Origin: Crocinitomicaceae bacterium
GTDB taxonomy: Bacteria; Bacteroidota; Bacteroidia; Flavobacteriales_D; Crocinitomicaceae
Assembly (NCBI GenBank): GCA_016708105.1
Contig: JADJGJ010000002.1
Location: 1-64,000, forward strand
DNA length: 64,000 nucleotides
Direction: 5' to 3'
Below the pieces are notes generated by a model, which saw nothing but the letters and a program-made list of their open reading frames with translations, searched no databases and was not told the DNA's origin. Positions 6,790-16,088 of the stretch are shown in pieces (position 1 is the stretch's first letter; each line of letters opens with the position of its first letter). The translations under genes were made by a program, and so were the position numbers.

Positions 6790-7929
6790 TTAAAAATCCA
6801 GCGGACTCTTAATCTGCTGCACATTGACAAGGGTTACCTGTGTGTAAACCTCCGTTGTTTTGGTACTTGCATGACCTAATAGTGTTTGAATGTAGCGTAT
6901 ATCTGTGCCTGCTTCAAGCAGGTGAGTGGCAAAACTGTGACGCAGCATATGTGGTGTAACGGTTTTCCATATTTTTGCCCTTTTTGCCGCACCAACAATA
7001 ATTGATCTCACACTACTGGCTGTATATTTTTCACCGCTTATGCCTTCAAATAAGTATTCTTTCGGTCGCCATTCTTTGAAATATGCGCGTAAGTCGTCAA
7101 GTAGCGTTGTACTTAAAACCGTGTACCGATCTTTTTTTCCCTTGCCCTGATTTACTCTAATCATCATCCTGGCTGAATCAATGTCTGTAATTTTCATATC
7201 GAGCAATTCTTGCCTGCGCAAACCTGCCGAGTAGAGCAGAGATACAATGCATTTATGTTTGATGTTTGCCGTGTGCGCAATAATCTTCTGTACTTCTGAT
7301 TTGCTGAGTACTTTGGGAAGTTTTTCTACTTTCTCAGGCCGGTCTATCATATAAAAACGGTTAGGCATGCCCATCACATTTTCATAATAGAACTTTATGC
7401 TATTGATCATTTGATTGATATAAGTAGATGATTTTCCGCTGCGCACCAACTGATTCATGTAACTCAGTATATCTTCTTCAGAAATTTCCATGAGCGGAAT
7501 ATTCTTAAACTGCTGCATAAAAATACTGAAACAGCAGAGGTATGTTTTTGCTGTATTAAATGAATACATTTTATTCTCTAATTTCTCAACATATTCAATT
7601 GGAACCAGCGATGAAATTTCTTCCGACTCATATTTTTTTCGGATTTTTGACATGTCTGCAACTTCAGCTTGTTTGCCGCTAGATTTTTTGGTAAAAAAAC
7701 CGGAGCCGTTTATCCACGCCTTACCTTTCAGAGATTTGAAAACAAGACCAATGGTTTCTTTACCTGCGGGCAGGTAGAACATCTGAAAAGTATTACTGTA
7801 ACTGACATTGGGTATAGATTCTAGTACCGGAATGAGTTGTGCTGAACCGTTGAATTTTAATCCTATTTTAGCTTCTCCGTCAACTAAAATATTTTTGAGT
7901 GATATGTGTCCGTATGGTGTTGGCTTCAT
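6790..7929 (-). CDS. Tyrosine recombinase/integrase (XerC/D-like)
   Basis: About 379 residues from the ATG at 7929 (MKPTPYGHISLKN); a longer frame to 8019 has a low-complexity, Cys/Phe-rich start and is less likely. An extra N-terminal domain (about 1-100) precedes a SAM-like core-binding domain (about 120-205), then the catalytic domain with Arg in SAGLRRQEL (about 238), Lys in GKGKKDRYT (about 264), HMLRHSFATHLL (His327, Arg330), LLGHAS (His353) and nucleophile Tyr362 in EVYTQV. All residues needed for strand cleavage are present. I do not see the insertion that marks integron IntI integrases. It lies at the border between the accessory island and ordinary chromosome, divergent from the gene at 8042, so it may have mobilised the island. 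Confidence 0.9.
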   Translation of the reverse strand: MKPTPYGHISLKNILVDGEAKIGLKFNGSAQLIPVLESIPNVSYSNTFQMFYLPAGKETIGLVFKSLKGKAWINGSGFFTKKSSGKQAEVADMSKIRKKYESEEISSLVPIEYVEKLENKMYSFNTAKTYLCCFSIFMQQFKNIPLMEISEEDILSYMNQLVRSGKSSTYINQMINSIKFYYENVMGMPNRFYMIDRPEKVEKLPKVLSKSEVQKIIAHTANIKHKCIVSLLYSAGLRRQELLDMKITDIDSARMMIRVNQGKGKKDRYTVLSTTLLDDLRAYFKEWRPKEYLFEGISGEKYTASSVRSIIVGAAKRAKIWKTVTPHMLRHSFATHLLEAGTDIRYIQTLLGHASTKTTEVYTQVTLVNVQQIKSPLDF

Positions 7930-8041
7930 GAGGCAAACGTGCGTTAAAAAAAGACAGAAACAAAAAATAGCCGTATATTTATCCGTATAATGCAACGGGT
8001 AGTGGTTGCTACAAAACAAAAAAAGCAGCTAGCTTTAAATC

Positions 8042-8431
8042 ATGTCTTCAACAATGCAAAAAAGAAAATGTATTCAATGTAAAGATTCTTTTGAAGGAAG
8101 AATAGATAAAATATTTTGTAGTGATTATTGCAAATCTGCTTTTCATTATGAAAAAAATAAAGCAAAAGAAAAATCACGCTTTAAAATTGTGGATGATCAT
8201 TTAAAAACCAACAGAAGAATTTTATCAAAATTCAATAAAGCAGGCAAAGCCGTTGTCAGAAAAGAAGATTTAGAAAAGGAAGGATTCAATCCAAATTTTT
8301 TCACCAACTACTGGAAAAACCAAAAAGGTGATGTTTACTTATTCTGTTTTGAATTTGGATATTTGAAAAAAACCGAACAAGGTAAATCCAAATACGTGCT
8401 TGTAAAATGGCAAGATTATATGAAGAAATAA
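8042..8431 (+). CDS. Small zinc-ribbon-like conserved protein
   Basis: 129 residues. An N-terminal Cys4 unit, CIQCKDSF (Cys11, Cys14) and FCSDYC (about Cys26, Cys30), suggests a treble-clef or zinc-ribbon module. A basic, helical middle (YEKNKAKEKSRFKIVDDHLKT) and a C-terminal part with aromatic strands (GDVYLFCFEFGYL) follow. Proteins of this kind occur in Bacteroidota, but I know no function; nucleic-acid binding is a guess from the zinc motif and high Lys/Arg content. The start may also be the ATG at 8054 (MQKRKC). Confidence 0.7.
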   Translation: MSSTMQKRKCIQCKDSFEGRIDKIFCSDYCKSAFHYEKNKAKEKSRFKIVDDHLKTNRRILSKFNKAGKAVVRKEDLEKEGFNPNFFTNYWKNQKGDVYLFCFEFGYLKKTEQGKSKYVLVKWQDYMKK

Positions 8432-8606
8432 ATCACCGGCAACCGTTCATGTTGATGCAAAAATTCTGACCGCATTTCATCACACAACATCACCCTATGG
8501 AAAAGTGAAAAAGTCAGTATCTCACCCACACTTTCTGTGCACCGCTAACCAAGGAGCATCTACCCACAACTGTTGAGCCCTGCGAAACTAGCCTTCATAA
8601 CAACGT

Positions 8607-8696
8607 GTGAGCACAGCTCACCAAAGAGTATTCCACACACACCAAGTGAGCACCGCTCACAAAAGTGCCAATTGCAACTTTTGAGCACAGCTCAAA
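8607..8696. repeat. Three short hairpins with a shared core
   Basis: GTGAGCACAGCTCAC (8607-8621), GTGAGCACCGCTCAC (8646-8660) and TTTGAGCACAGCTCAAA (8680-8696) are palindromes with 6-7-base arms and a three-base loop, spaced 39 and about 34 bases. The outer bases change together (GTGAGC/GCTCAC, TTGAGC/GCTCAA), keeping the stem. They lie between convergent genes and could act as transcription stops or be a small tandem repeat. Confidence 0.6.
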
Positions 8697-8708
8697 AAAG
8701 CCCCCACT

Positions 8709-10820
8709 CTATGGCATCCCTCTCCTTTGGAGAGGGACCGAGGGTGAGGAAGGAGACATGCATGTTTTACCCACACAAACATAAACCAACGTCACCTCTC
8801 CACACTTACCCTCAAGCAAGGGCAAATTTTCTTTCTCACCACCAAGCAGAATTTTATTAGGTACATACCGCTCATTCAGTTCAAGCGTATAGCCCTCATA
8901 CCCGGGACCGGTAATGGCAATTTGATAATAGGGATATGAAAAATGCATAGCAAGTATTCCCCAGTTTGAGTAGGCTGATCCGTAGGTTTCCATGCCATCA
9001 TAAACATTCAGTAACATTTGTTTTGCGCGTTGAATATAGGTGTCATTATCAAGTAAGGTACCCAACGCAAAAAGTACACGTGCCATGGTTGAATTGCTTG
9101 AAGGAATTACGTTGTCTGACAATTCCATTTTGCGGGCAAACAAATCTTTTGTTTTGTCTGAAGTATAAAAATACATGCCCCCGGTGCTGTCAAAAAAATG
9201 TGCGTCAGCATAATGCACTAGGGTCTGTGCATGTTCAATCCAGCGTATATCATACGTACATTCATACAGCTTAATAAATGCTTGTGCGGCAAATGCATAA
9301 TCATCTAAAAAGCCTTCTATTTTTGTTTCTCCTTTTTGATAGGTGTGAAAAAGCTGACCATCTTTTTTCATTTGTTTTTTTACAATCCAGTTTCCGGTTT
9401 CAATAGCCATGTTCAAAAATGTTTTTTCACCAAAACTTTGGTACGCATCAGAAAAGCCAATAACGGCAAGTGCGTTCCAACTGGTAATGCATTTATCATC
9501 AAGTCCCGGGCGTACACGTTTATTGCGCGCTTCAAGCAGGCTATTATTTATTGACTGTATTTTATGAGACAATTCTGTTACCGTAATATTTTCTTTTTCT
9601 GCAAAGACGCTATCATTTTCTTTGCGGACAAGAATGTAATGACCTTCCCATTTTTCACTTGGCTGCACGGCATAATATCTTGCAGCCAAATCAAAATCAT
9701 CACCTAAAACAAGTTTCATTTCTTCTTCAGTCCACACGTAATATTTTCCTTCTTCACCTTCACTGTCAGCATCAAGGGCAGCGTAATAGGCGCCGCTTGC
9801 ATCTTTCATTTCACGCTGCAGCCACTGTATGGTTTGATAAACTACATGTTCATATAAAAGATTTTTTGAACGTTGGTAAGCTTTGGCGTAGAGAGAAATT
9901 AATTGTGCATTGTCATACAACATTTTCTCAAAATGCGGCACTTTCCAAAAACTGTCTACTGAGTATCGCGCAAAGCCTCCGCCAATCTGATCATAAATGC
10001 CGCCCAAGGCCATTTTTTGCAAAGTCAAATCAACCTGTTGCATCACGGTGTCATCCTCGGTATGCCAGGCATATTGCATTAAAAACTCGTAATTATTTGG
10101 CATGGGAAATTTGGGTGCAAAATTGGCACCACCGCGCAGGGTATCAAAGCTGCGTTTCCAGTTTATGATCATTTCATCTGTCTTTTCAGTTGAAATTTCA
10201 ATGCCGGTTTTTTTCACGCTAATTAATTCTGAAGATATTATTCCTTCAGCAAGATTTTCTGCATACTCAATCATTCTTTTTTTGTCTTGCTGCCAGGTAA
10301 AATGAAGATTTTGCAACACTTGTATCCACTGTTCTTTTTGAAAATAGGTACCACCATAAACAGGCCGGCCATCAGGCAAAGTAAAACAGTTCAAAGGCCA
10401 ACCTCCGCTGCGTGTCATCAATTGTACTGCCGTCATGTACACTTGGTCAACGTCAGGGCGTTCTTCACGGTCAACTTTAATGCATACAAAATATTCATTC
10501 ATGAGCGAAGCAACCGCAGTATCTTCAAAACTTTCATGCTCCATTACATGACACCAGTGGCATGATGAATAACCAATGCTTACCAGTATCAGTTTATTTT
10601 CTGTTTTGGCTTTCTCAAATGCCGCATCACCCCAAGGCAGCCAGTTAACCGGGTTGTGCGCGTGTTGTAAAAGATAGGGACTGGTTTCATGAATCAGGGC
10701 GTTGGTGTAGCTGTGTTTTGTGGTGTCGTGCATGATTAATTTTTCTTGTTGGGTTATTATACAAGATGTAAAACAAAGCACAGGCAATAATGTTGTAAGC
10801 AAGTTCAAATACTTTGTCAT
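8709..10820 (-). CDS. DUF255/YyaL-type thioredoxin-domain lipoprotein
   Basis: 703 residues. An N-terminal lipoprotein-type leader (LLPVLCFTSC) is followed by the family start SYTNALIHETSPYLLQHAHNPVNW, a thioredoxin-like domain with the CHWCHVM motif (about residues 90-96) and VDREERPDVDQVYM, then a long alpha/alpha-barrel part with GGGFARYSVDSFWKVPHFEKMLYDNAQL, YYAALDADSEGEEGKYYVWT and DDKCITSWNAL. These proteins (SPATA20-like) have an unsettled role, perhaps redox- or sugar-epimerase-like. The end is unusual: after VYVCVGKTC the last 17 codons are read through the repeat hairpin at 8718-8736, so the native C-terminus may have been replaced. A shorter start at MHDTTKHS would be cytoplasmic. 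Confidence 0.9.
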   Translation of the reverse strand: MTKYLNLLTTLLPVLCFTSCIITQQEKLIMHDTTKHSYTNALIHETSPYLLQHAHNPVNWLPWGDAAFEKAKTENKLILVSIGYSSCHWCHVMEHESFEDTAVASLMNEYFVCIKVDREERPDVDQVYMTAVQLMTRSGGWPLNCFTLPDGRPVYGGTYFQKEQWIQVLQNLHFTWQQDKKRMIEYAENLAEGIISSELISVKKTGIEISTEKTDEMIINWKRSFDTLRGGANFAPKFPMPNNYEFLMQYAWHTEDDTVMQQVDLTLQKMALGGIYDQIGGGFARYSVDSFWKVPHFEKMLYDNAQLISLYAKAYQRSKNLLYEHVVYQTIQWLQREMKDASGAYYAALDADSEGEEGKYYVWTEEEMKLVLGDDFDLAARYYAVQPSEKWEGHYILVRKENDSVFAEKENITVTELSHKIQSINNSLLEARNKRVRPGLDDKCITSWNALAVIGFSDAYQSFGEKTFLNMAIETGNWIVKKQMKKDGQLFHTYQKGETKIEGFLDDYAFAAQAFIKLYECTYDIRWIEHAQTLVHYADAHFFDSTGGMYFYTSDKTKDLFARKMELSDNVIPSSNSTMARVLFALGTLLDNDTYIQRAKQMLLNVYDGMETYGSAYSNWGILAMHFSYPYYQIAITGPGYEGYTLELNERYVPNKILLGGEKENLPLLEGKCGEVTLVYVCVGKTCMSPSSPSVPLQRRGMP
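8718..8736. repeat. Dispersed hairpin inside the 3' end of the DUF255 gene
   Basis: CCCTCTCC-TTT-GGAGAGGG forms a perfect eight-pair stem, followed by GACCGAGGGTGAGG. This resembles a dispersed repeat common in Bacteroidota intergenic DNA. It is read in frame as the C-terminal residues PLQRRGMP of the DUF255 protein. Confidence 0.65.
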
Positions 10821-10931
10821 CTCTATTTTCCGTCAGTGTAAGGGTTTGCTTTTTTCTGAGTAAATATAATTAACTTGCCGCTGATTTATTGTTGACTTGT
10901 AAATTATAACAGCATAAAAAACCCATATCAC

Positions 10932-13900
10932 ATGATAAAAAACACCGCATTAGCATTTCTCTTTTCTACTGCAACGCTTGCTGCATCTGCACAAAATTAT
11001 TTTCAGCAAGAGGTGAATTATACTATTACCGTTGCGCTGAATGATCAAAACCATACCTTATCTGGTTTTGAAAAATTTGAGTACACAAACAATTCTGGTT
11101 TGGCTCTTGATTTTTTATACATTCATATTTGGCCCAATGCCTATCGTGATAATAAAACAGCCTTGGCAAAACAGTTGTACAACATGAATGACATGGGGCT
11201 TGAATTTGCAAGTGATGATGACAAAGGATACATTGATTCACTAAACTTTCAGGTTAATGGTGAAGATGTGAAATGGGAGTATGACGCTGAGCATCCTGAC
11301 ATTTGTAAAGTGAATTTAAACGCCGTATTAAAACCGGGTGAAACCATTGTGGTAACAACACCCTTCAAAGTGAAAATTCCTTCAGGTGATATTTCAAGAT
11401 TGGGACACGTGGGAGAATCATATCAAATTACGCAATGGTATCCTAAACCGGCGGTGTTTGATCAGAATGGTTGGCATCAAATGCCCTATCTTACCCAAGG
11501 TGAATTTTACAGTGAGTATGGTAGTTTTGACGTGAGCATTACGGTGCCTGAAAATTATGTGGTGGGTGCAACCGGTGATTTGCGAACTGAATCTGAAATC
11601 CGCTTTCTTGACTCATTAGCAAAACGCACGGAAGAAAAATATAAAAACGGAGAATTTAAAGACAGAAAAACTATGACAGGTGGATCAACTGATTTTCCTG
11701 AATCATCTGAAAAAATGAAAACCATACGCTTCACGCAAAAAAATGTGCATGATTTTGCCTGGTTTGCTGACAAACGTTTTGAAGTATTAAAAGGTGAAGT
11801 AGAATTGCCACACAGCCATCGTAAAGTTACCACGTGGGCCATGTTTGTTACGCATCATCACGCGCTTTGGAAAGACGCGCTGGAGTATTTACATGACGGC
11901 ACGTATTATTATTCTCTTTGGAATGGTGATTACCCTTACAACAATGTCACTGCTGTTGACGGCACCATTAGCGCGGGCGGGGGAATGGAATATCCAAACA
12001 TAACCGTGATTGGCAACGCCGGTTCAAAAGAAGAACTTGAAATTGTTATTGTGCATGAAGTTGGTCACAACTGGTTTTATGGCCAGTTAGGTTCTAATGA
12101 ACGTGACCACGGCTGGATGGATGAAGGATTAAATACCCTCAATGAAATCAGATACATTGAAACTAAATATCCTAAAAATCAACGCTTGTCTGATATGATG
12201 ATGGGTATGGCTGATAAAGTGCACCTTGAACATTTATCTCATCATGATCTCAATGACATCACGTATTCTATGTCTGCCTGTTATGGCCTTGATCAGCCAA
12301 TTGAACTTCCTTCGGCTGATTATTCTATGATAAATTATGGCGCCATTGTGTATTCAAAAACCGGTTTGGTATTTACTTATTTGCGTGATTATTTAGGTGA
12401 TGCAATGTTTGATAGTTGCATGCAGGCTTACTACGCTGAGTGGGAATTTAAACACCCCCAACCTCAAGATTTGAAAAATGCATTTGAAAAAACTTCAGGT
12501 AAAGATTTGTCTTGGTTATTCAGTGATATCATACCTACTACCGGACAAATTGATTTTGAGCTGAAAAAAGTAAAAATGGAAAACGGCAATACCGTTGTTA
12601 CAGTTAAAAATACCGGACAAGTTGACGGACCTGTGCGTGTAGATGCTATCTCAGGCGGAAAAATCAGATCTACCCTGTGGGCTGAACCCGGCTCAAAAAA
12701 ATCTACCATCACTTTTGAAGGCACCAATTATGATAAAATTTCTATAGACAGTGAACAGCGCATGCCTGAACTGAATCGCAACAATAATACATGGAAAAAG
12801 GACGGGCTTTTTCACAAAGTTGAGCCGGTGAAAATGGAATTTTTGGGTGGTGATAATGAGCCTCAGTATTCCATGGCATGGTACACGCCAATTATGGGAG
12901 CTAACGTGTATGACAAGTTTATGATTGGTGTTTTATTTCACAATCAAACCTTGCCAAAAAATAAATTTGAATACACTGTTGCACCCATGTTTTCAATAGG
13001 TAGAAAAAATTTATCGGGCTTTGCAAATTTCAACTATTCATGGGTGCCTGCAAATAATTTCAAAATGATTACCCTGGGCGTGAACACAAAAACATTTGGT
13101 AATGGTTTAGGTGTGCAGCAAGATTCTTTGGCTGATAAAAACTATATGTACTTTACGGTTCAACCGTATCTTGATATGCGCATTGGAAAATCAGCCAAAC
13201 GTGTTTTTTACAAACAGCGGTTAAAAATTCATGGAACTTATATTAACGAGCAAGGTGATCTTTATCAAAACCAAACCATCAACGGCAGTGTCAACTATTT
13301 ATTCAGTTATGCAAAACGCATACATAATGTACAGGTAGGTTTGCGTGGTGATTTTTTCAATAACACAACCTCGTATGGCGGTGCTGATTCGTTGAGTTCT
13401 ATTCTCAATGCGCACGTAGAATTAAAATACAATATCACCTATTGGAAAAAGAAAAAAGAGAAAATTGAAATACGGGTTTATCTTGGAAAAAACCTAATGT
13501 ACACCGGCGGCTACAATACGCGTTACGGTTTTGCCCTTGGCGGTCAATCAGGCACCATGGATGCAGCCTATGAGTATTATATGATGGGACGAAATGAAGC
13601 CAGCGGACTTTGGTCACAACAGCGCATAGACAATCAAGGTGGATTCAGAACAGTATCATGGTTGGGCACAACCAATCAAATGATGTTTACTACCAATATT
13701 TTTATTGATCTGCCTTACATTCCGCTTGCCGGTATTTTTGCAGATTTTGGAGTATTTGAAGACAATGCCGGCAACATGGATGAGGTATATGATGTTGGCG
13801 TAGGTTTTAGAATGGCTGACCGCTTTGGTATTTATTTCCCAATTTACGAATCAGATAATTTAAAAAACTCTTTTGCTACTGATATAAAATACTATCAGAA

Positions 13901-13964
13901 AATTCGCTTTGTTTTAAATCTGAATGGCATTAACTCAAGTGAAATTATTCAGTCAGTTTTTTAA
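10932..13964 (+). CDS. M1-family zinc metallopeptidase with C-terminal barrel-like domain
   Basis: 1010 residues with a signal peptide (ALAFLFSTATLAASAQ). The aminopeptidase-N-like part has a GGGMEYP exopeptidase motif (GGMEY, about residues 351-356), zinc site HEVGHNW with the third ligand Glu in the following DEGLNTLNE (about 376-406), and YGAIVYSKTG. After about residue 640 the sequence turns into alternating aromatic/polar strands ending ...NLNGINSSEIIQSVF, which I read as an outer-membrane beta barrel or OMP-like domain. It would cleave peptides at the cell surface or in the periplasm. It stands alone, 111 bases from the divergent DUF255 gene. Confidence 0.9.
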   Translation: MIKNTALAFLFSTATLAASAQNYFQQEVNYTITVALNDQNHTLSGFEKFEYTNNSGLALDFLYIHIWPNAYRDNKTALAKQLYNMNDMGLEFASDDDKGYIDSLNFQVNGEDVKWEYDAEHPDICKVNLNAVLKPGETIVVTTPFKVKIPSGDISRLGHVGESYQITQWYPKPAVFDQNGWHQMPYLTQGEFYSEYGSFDVSITVPENYVVGATGDLRTESEIRFLDSLAKRTEEKYKNGEFKDRKTMTGGSTDFPESSEKMKTIRFTQKNVHDFAWFADKRFEVLKGEVELPHSHRKVTTWAMFVTHHHALWKDALEYLHDGTYYYSLWNGDYPYNNVTAVDGTISAGGGMEYPNITVIGNAGSKEELEIVIVHEVGHNWFYGQLGSNERDHGWMDEGLNTLNEIRYIETKYPKNQRLSDMMMGMADKVHLEHLSHHDLNDITYSMSACYGLDQPIELPSADYSMINYGAIVYSKTGLVFTYLRDYLGDAMFDSCMQAYYAEWEFKHPQPQDLKNAFEKTSGKDLSWLFSDIIPTTGQIDFELKKVKMENGNTVVTVKNTGQVDGPVRVDAISGGKIRSTLWAEPGSKKSTITFEGTNYDKISIDSEQRMPELNRNNNTWKKDGLFHKVEPVKMEFLGGDNEPQYSMAWYTPIMGANVYDKFMIGVLFHNQTLPKNKFEYTVAPMFSIGRKNLSGFANFNYSWVPANNFKMITLGVNTKTFGNGLGVQQDSLADKNYMYFTVQPYLDMRIGKSAKRVFYKQRLKIHGTYINEQGDLYQNQTINGSVNYLFSYAKRIHNVQVGLRGDFFNNTTSYGGADSLSSILNAHVELKYNITYWKKKKEKIEIRVYLGKNLMYTGGYNTRYGFALGGQSGTMDAAYEYYMMGRNEASGLWSQQRIDNQGGFRTVSWLGTTNQMMFTTNIFIDLPYIPLAGIFADFGVFEDNAGNMDEVYDVGVGFRMADRFGIYFPIYESDNLKNSFATDIKYYQKIRFVLNLNGINSSEIIQSVF

Positions 13965-14055
13965 CCTTGTAGTGAGTTACTGTATTGCCTGAATCTTCAG
14001 CCTGATGTGTAAAGTCAGGCTTGGTATGATAATTTCTTGAACTGACATGTGAATA

Positions 14056-15297
14056 GTGAAAAGTATAATCAAATACCGGAAATGGATCATGCTGCTATTG
14101 GCTCTGGTTTACATTTCCATTGAGGCAAATCAACAGGGTGACTTTTCAATTTTCTGGCAAGCTTCACGTGATTATTTTGACGGCAAAAATATTTATACAC
14201 TTACATATCATGAATGGTATCACTACTATTATTCACAGTTGTTTGCCATACTGCTTTTCCCCTTGGCAATGCTGCCGCTCTACGCAGCTACTTGGATTTG
14301 GCTGGCGCTGAATCTTTTTTTTCTATGGCGTATTTTTGCTATTACGCTGCGGCAGTTGCAGGTTGAAAAATGGAATTCAAGATCACGATTTATTTTTCTG
14401 AGTTTGATTTTCATATTTAATCTCCGGTTTATTCGTGATAATTTTCATCTTGGGCAAATGACAGTTTTTATGGCATACTGCATGCTTGAATCTTTATCAC
14501 TCATCTATTATCAGAGACACGTCAAAGGTGCAGCACTGCTTGCCTTAGGCATTAATATCAAACTATTGCCTTTAGTATTTATTCCCTATTTAATTTTCAG
14601 AGGATATTTTTTAGCGGCATGTTACACGTGCGTGGCTGTGCTTGCCTATTTTTTAATTCCGCTCACGGCGGTTGAGTACCATCAATATGTGCTTTTGATG
14701 CACGACTGGTGGCAACTCATTAACCCAACGCAAACAAAACATACTATTGATACAGATGAGCGCAGCTTTCATGGCTTAAGCACGCTGATACCAACTTTAT
14801 GCATGGAAACGGTACCTGATACACATGCGCTGCCTTTGCGCAGAAATATGTTTAATCTATCTTCTGAAAAAGTATTTTGGGTGCTTAACCTCATTCGGTT
14901 AGCCTTGGTGCTTTCCACCATAGCCGTTACGCGCTTAAAATTTTTCAAACCTGAGAATAATAAATTGAAACGATGGAAAGAGGCTGCCTATATCATGTTG
15001 ATAATTCCGCTAATTTTTCCGCATCAGCAACACTATGCTTTTTTATTATCCATGCCGGCATTTAGTTACATTCTTTATCTCATCATGATTGAAGGAATAA
15101 AAAAATATCGCTGGCAGTTTTGCCTTTTAATCATGGTGTATTTATGCTTCAATCTTAATTTGCTGGTGGGGTCATTTGGAATGTATTACGATCATTATAA
15201 AATTGTTACCTACGGAGCCTTGTTGTTGGTGGTTATACTGTTGTTCACAAAGCAACCCTTGGGTAATGCAATTAAATCTCACCGCTTGGTTGAGTGA
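14056..15297 (+). CDS. Polytopic glycosyltransferase family 87 (DUF2029)-like membrane protein
   Basis: 413 residues, mostly membrane segments (about ten). The first periplasmic loop has GDFSIFWQASRDYFDGKNIY, where the conserved acidic residue of GT87 mannosyltransferase-like proteins lies; GINIKLLPLVFIPYLIF is also typical. The likely donor is a polyprenyl-phosphate sugar and the acceptor is unknown. The chosen start is GTG at 14056, since no ATG precedes the first hydrophobic segment. The stop overlaps the next frame but the downstream gene starts later, at 15375. Confidence 0.75.
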   Translation: MKSIIKYRKWIMLLLALVYISIEANQQGDFSIFWQASRDYFDGKNIYTLTYHEWYHYYYSQLFAILLFPLAMLPLYAATWIWLALNLFFLWRIFAITLRQLQVEKWNSRSRFIFLSLIFIFNLRFIRDNFHLGQMTVFMAYCMLESLSLIYYQRHVKGAALLALGINIKLLPLVFIPYLIFRGYFLAACYTCVAVLAYFLIPLTAVEYHQYVLLMHDWWQLINPTQTKHTIDTDERSFHGLSTLIPTLCMETVPDTHALPLRRNMFNLSSEKVFWVLNLIRLALVLSTIAVTRLKFFKPENNKLKRWKEAAYIMLIIPLIFPHQQHYAFLLSMPAFSYILYLIMIEGIKKYRWQFCLLIMVYLCFNLNLLVGSFGMYYDHYKIVTYGALLLVVILLFTKQPLGNAIKSHRLVE

Positions 15298-15320
15298 ATA
15301 ATTTTCATGCGGCACAATCC

Positions 15321-15350
15321 TTGTTTGGTAAACAGAAATTTGTAACTTTA
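15321..15350 (+). promoter_or_regulatory. Candidate sigma-A promoter (TTG-N19-TAACTTTA)
   Basis: TTG at 15321-15323 and TAACTTTA at 15343-15350 fit the Bacteroidota -33/-7 consensus TTG and TAnnTTTG with one change. It lies 25 bases before the start of the secreted coiled-coil gene. Confidence 0.45.
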
Positions 15351-15374
15351 GAATCTTCCAAAAAAAAAAATCTT

Positions 15375-16028
15375 ATGAAAAAAATATTTACTCTGGTTGC
15401 GGTTTCGCTAGCATTGAGTTCTAACGCACAAGTACAAGTTGATGAGCGCAGCGTAAACATTGACGGCTCAAAAAATGGTTTTCTGATCACCATTCCTTAC
15501 GCAAATGAAAAGCAAGTTGAAAATTCTCTCAAAGAAGAGTTAAAAGACTGGAAAGGAAAATACAGCACCAAAGGATACATTTTTGTTGATGATTGTTCAA
15601 TCAAAGACATGGGCCCAAATTCATTTGATGTATACGCAATGATTGAAGCAAACGCTGAAGGTGGATGCAATGTGTCTATTGCCATTGATTTGGGAGGTGC
15701 TTTTATGAGTTCAGGTGAACACGGACAACAATTCAGTTACATGAAAGACAGGCTGACTAAATTTGGGGTAAAAGCCGCAAAAGCCGCCGTGGATGATGAA
15801 ATCAAAGCGGCTGAAGAAGTGCTTAAACAAAAACAAAAAGAACTGGCTGACCTGGAATCAGATCAGGCGAAAAAAGAAAAAGAGATTGAAGATTACAAAG
15901 CGAAAATTGCTGAAAATGAAAAACTGATTGAAGAGTCAAAGAAAAATCAGGAATCTAAAAAAGCAGAGATCAAAGAGCAAGAAGGGGTAGTTAGCGGAAT
16001 TCAAGCTAAAAAAGAAGCGATTAAATAG
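15375..16028 (+). CDS. Secreted protein with C-terminal coiled coil
   Basis: 217 residues from ATG at 15375; a longer frame from 15294 would put a non-signal leader before the obvious signal peptide (MKKIFTLVAVSLALSSNA). Residues 20-145 form an unrecognised domain (DGSKNGFLITIPYANEKQVENSL and DMGPNSFDVYAMIEANAEGGCN, in separate blocks); residues about 145-217 are a continuous Lys/Glu-rich coiled coil. It ends before a strong terminator at 16058. Periplasmic location is inferred; function unknown. Confidence 0.75.
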   Translation: MKKIFTLVAVSLALSSNAQVQVDERSVNIDGSKNGFLITIPYANEKQVENSLKEELKDWKGKYSTKGYIFVDDCSIKDMGPNSFDVYAMIEANAEGGCNVSIAIDLGGAFMSSGEHGQQFSYMKDRLTKFGVKAAKAAVDDEIKAAEEVLKQKQKELADLESDQAKKEKEIEDYKAKIAENEKLIEESKKNQESKKAEIKEQEGVVSGIQAKKEAIK

Positions 16029-16057
16029 TACTTCGTTTTCAAAATGATACTTTTGTG

Positions 16058-16088
16058 GCCGGTTGTCAATTGATGACCGGCTTTTTTT
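16058..16088 (+). terminator. Rho-independent terminator
   Basis: GCCGGT (16058-16063) pairs with ACCGGC (16076-16081), followed by seven T. It ends the secreted coiled-coil gene and lies directly against the start of the EamA gene. Confidence 0.8.

Noticed and set aside
6790..7929. Classical IntI integron integrase
   Set aside because: No IntI-specific extra segment is seen between the catalytic Lys region and HMLRH; the protein is closer to XerC/D-like recombinases.
9659..10168. 169-codon frame on the plus strand
   Set aside because: Antisense to the DUF255 gene, His/Gln-rich without motifs.
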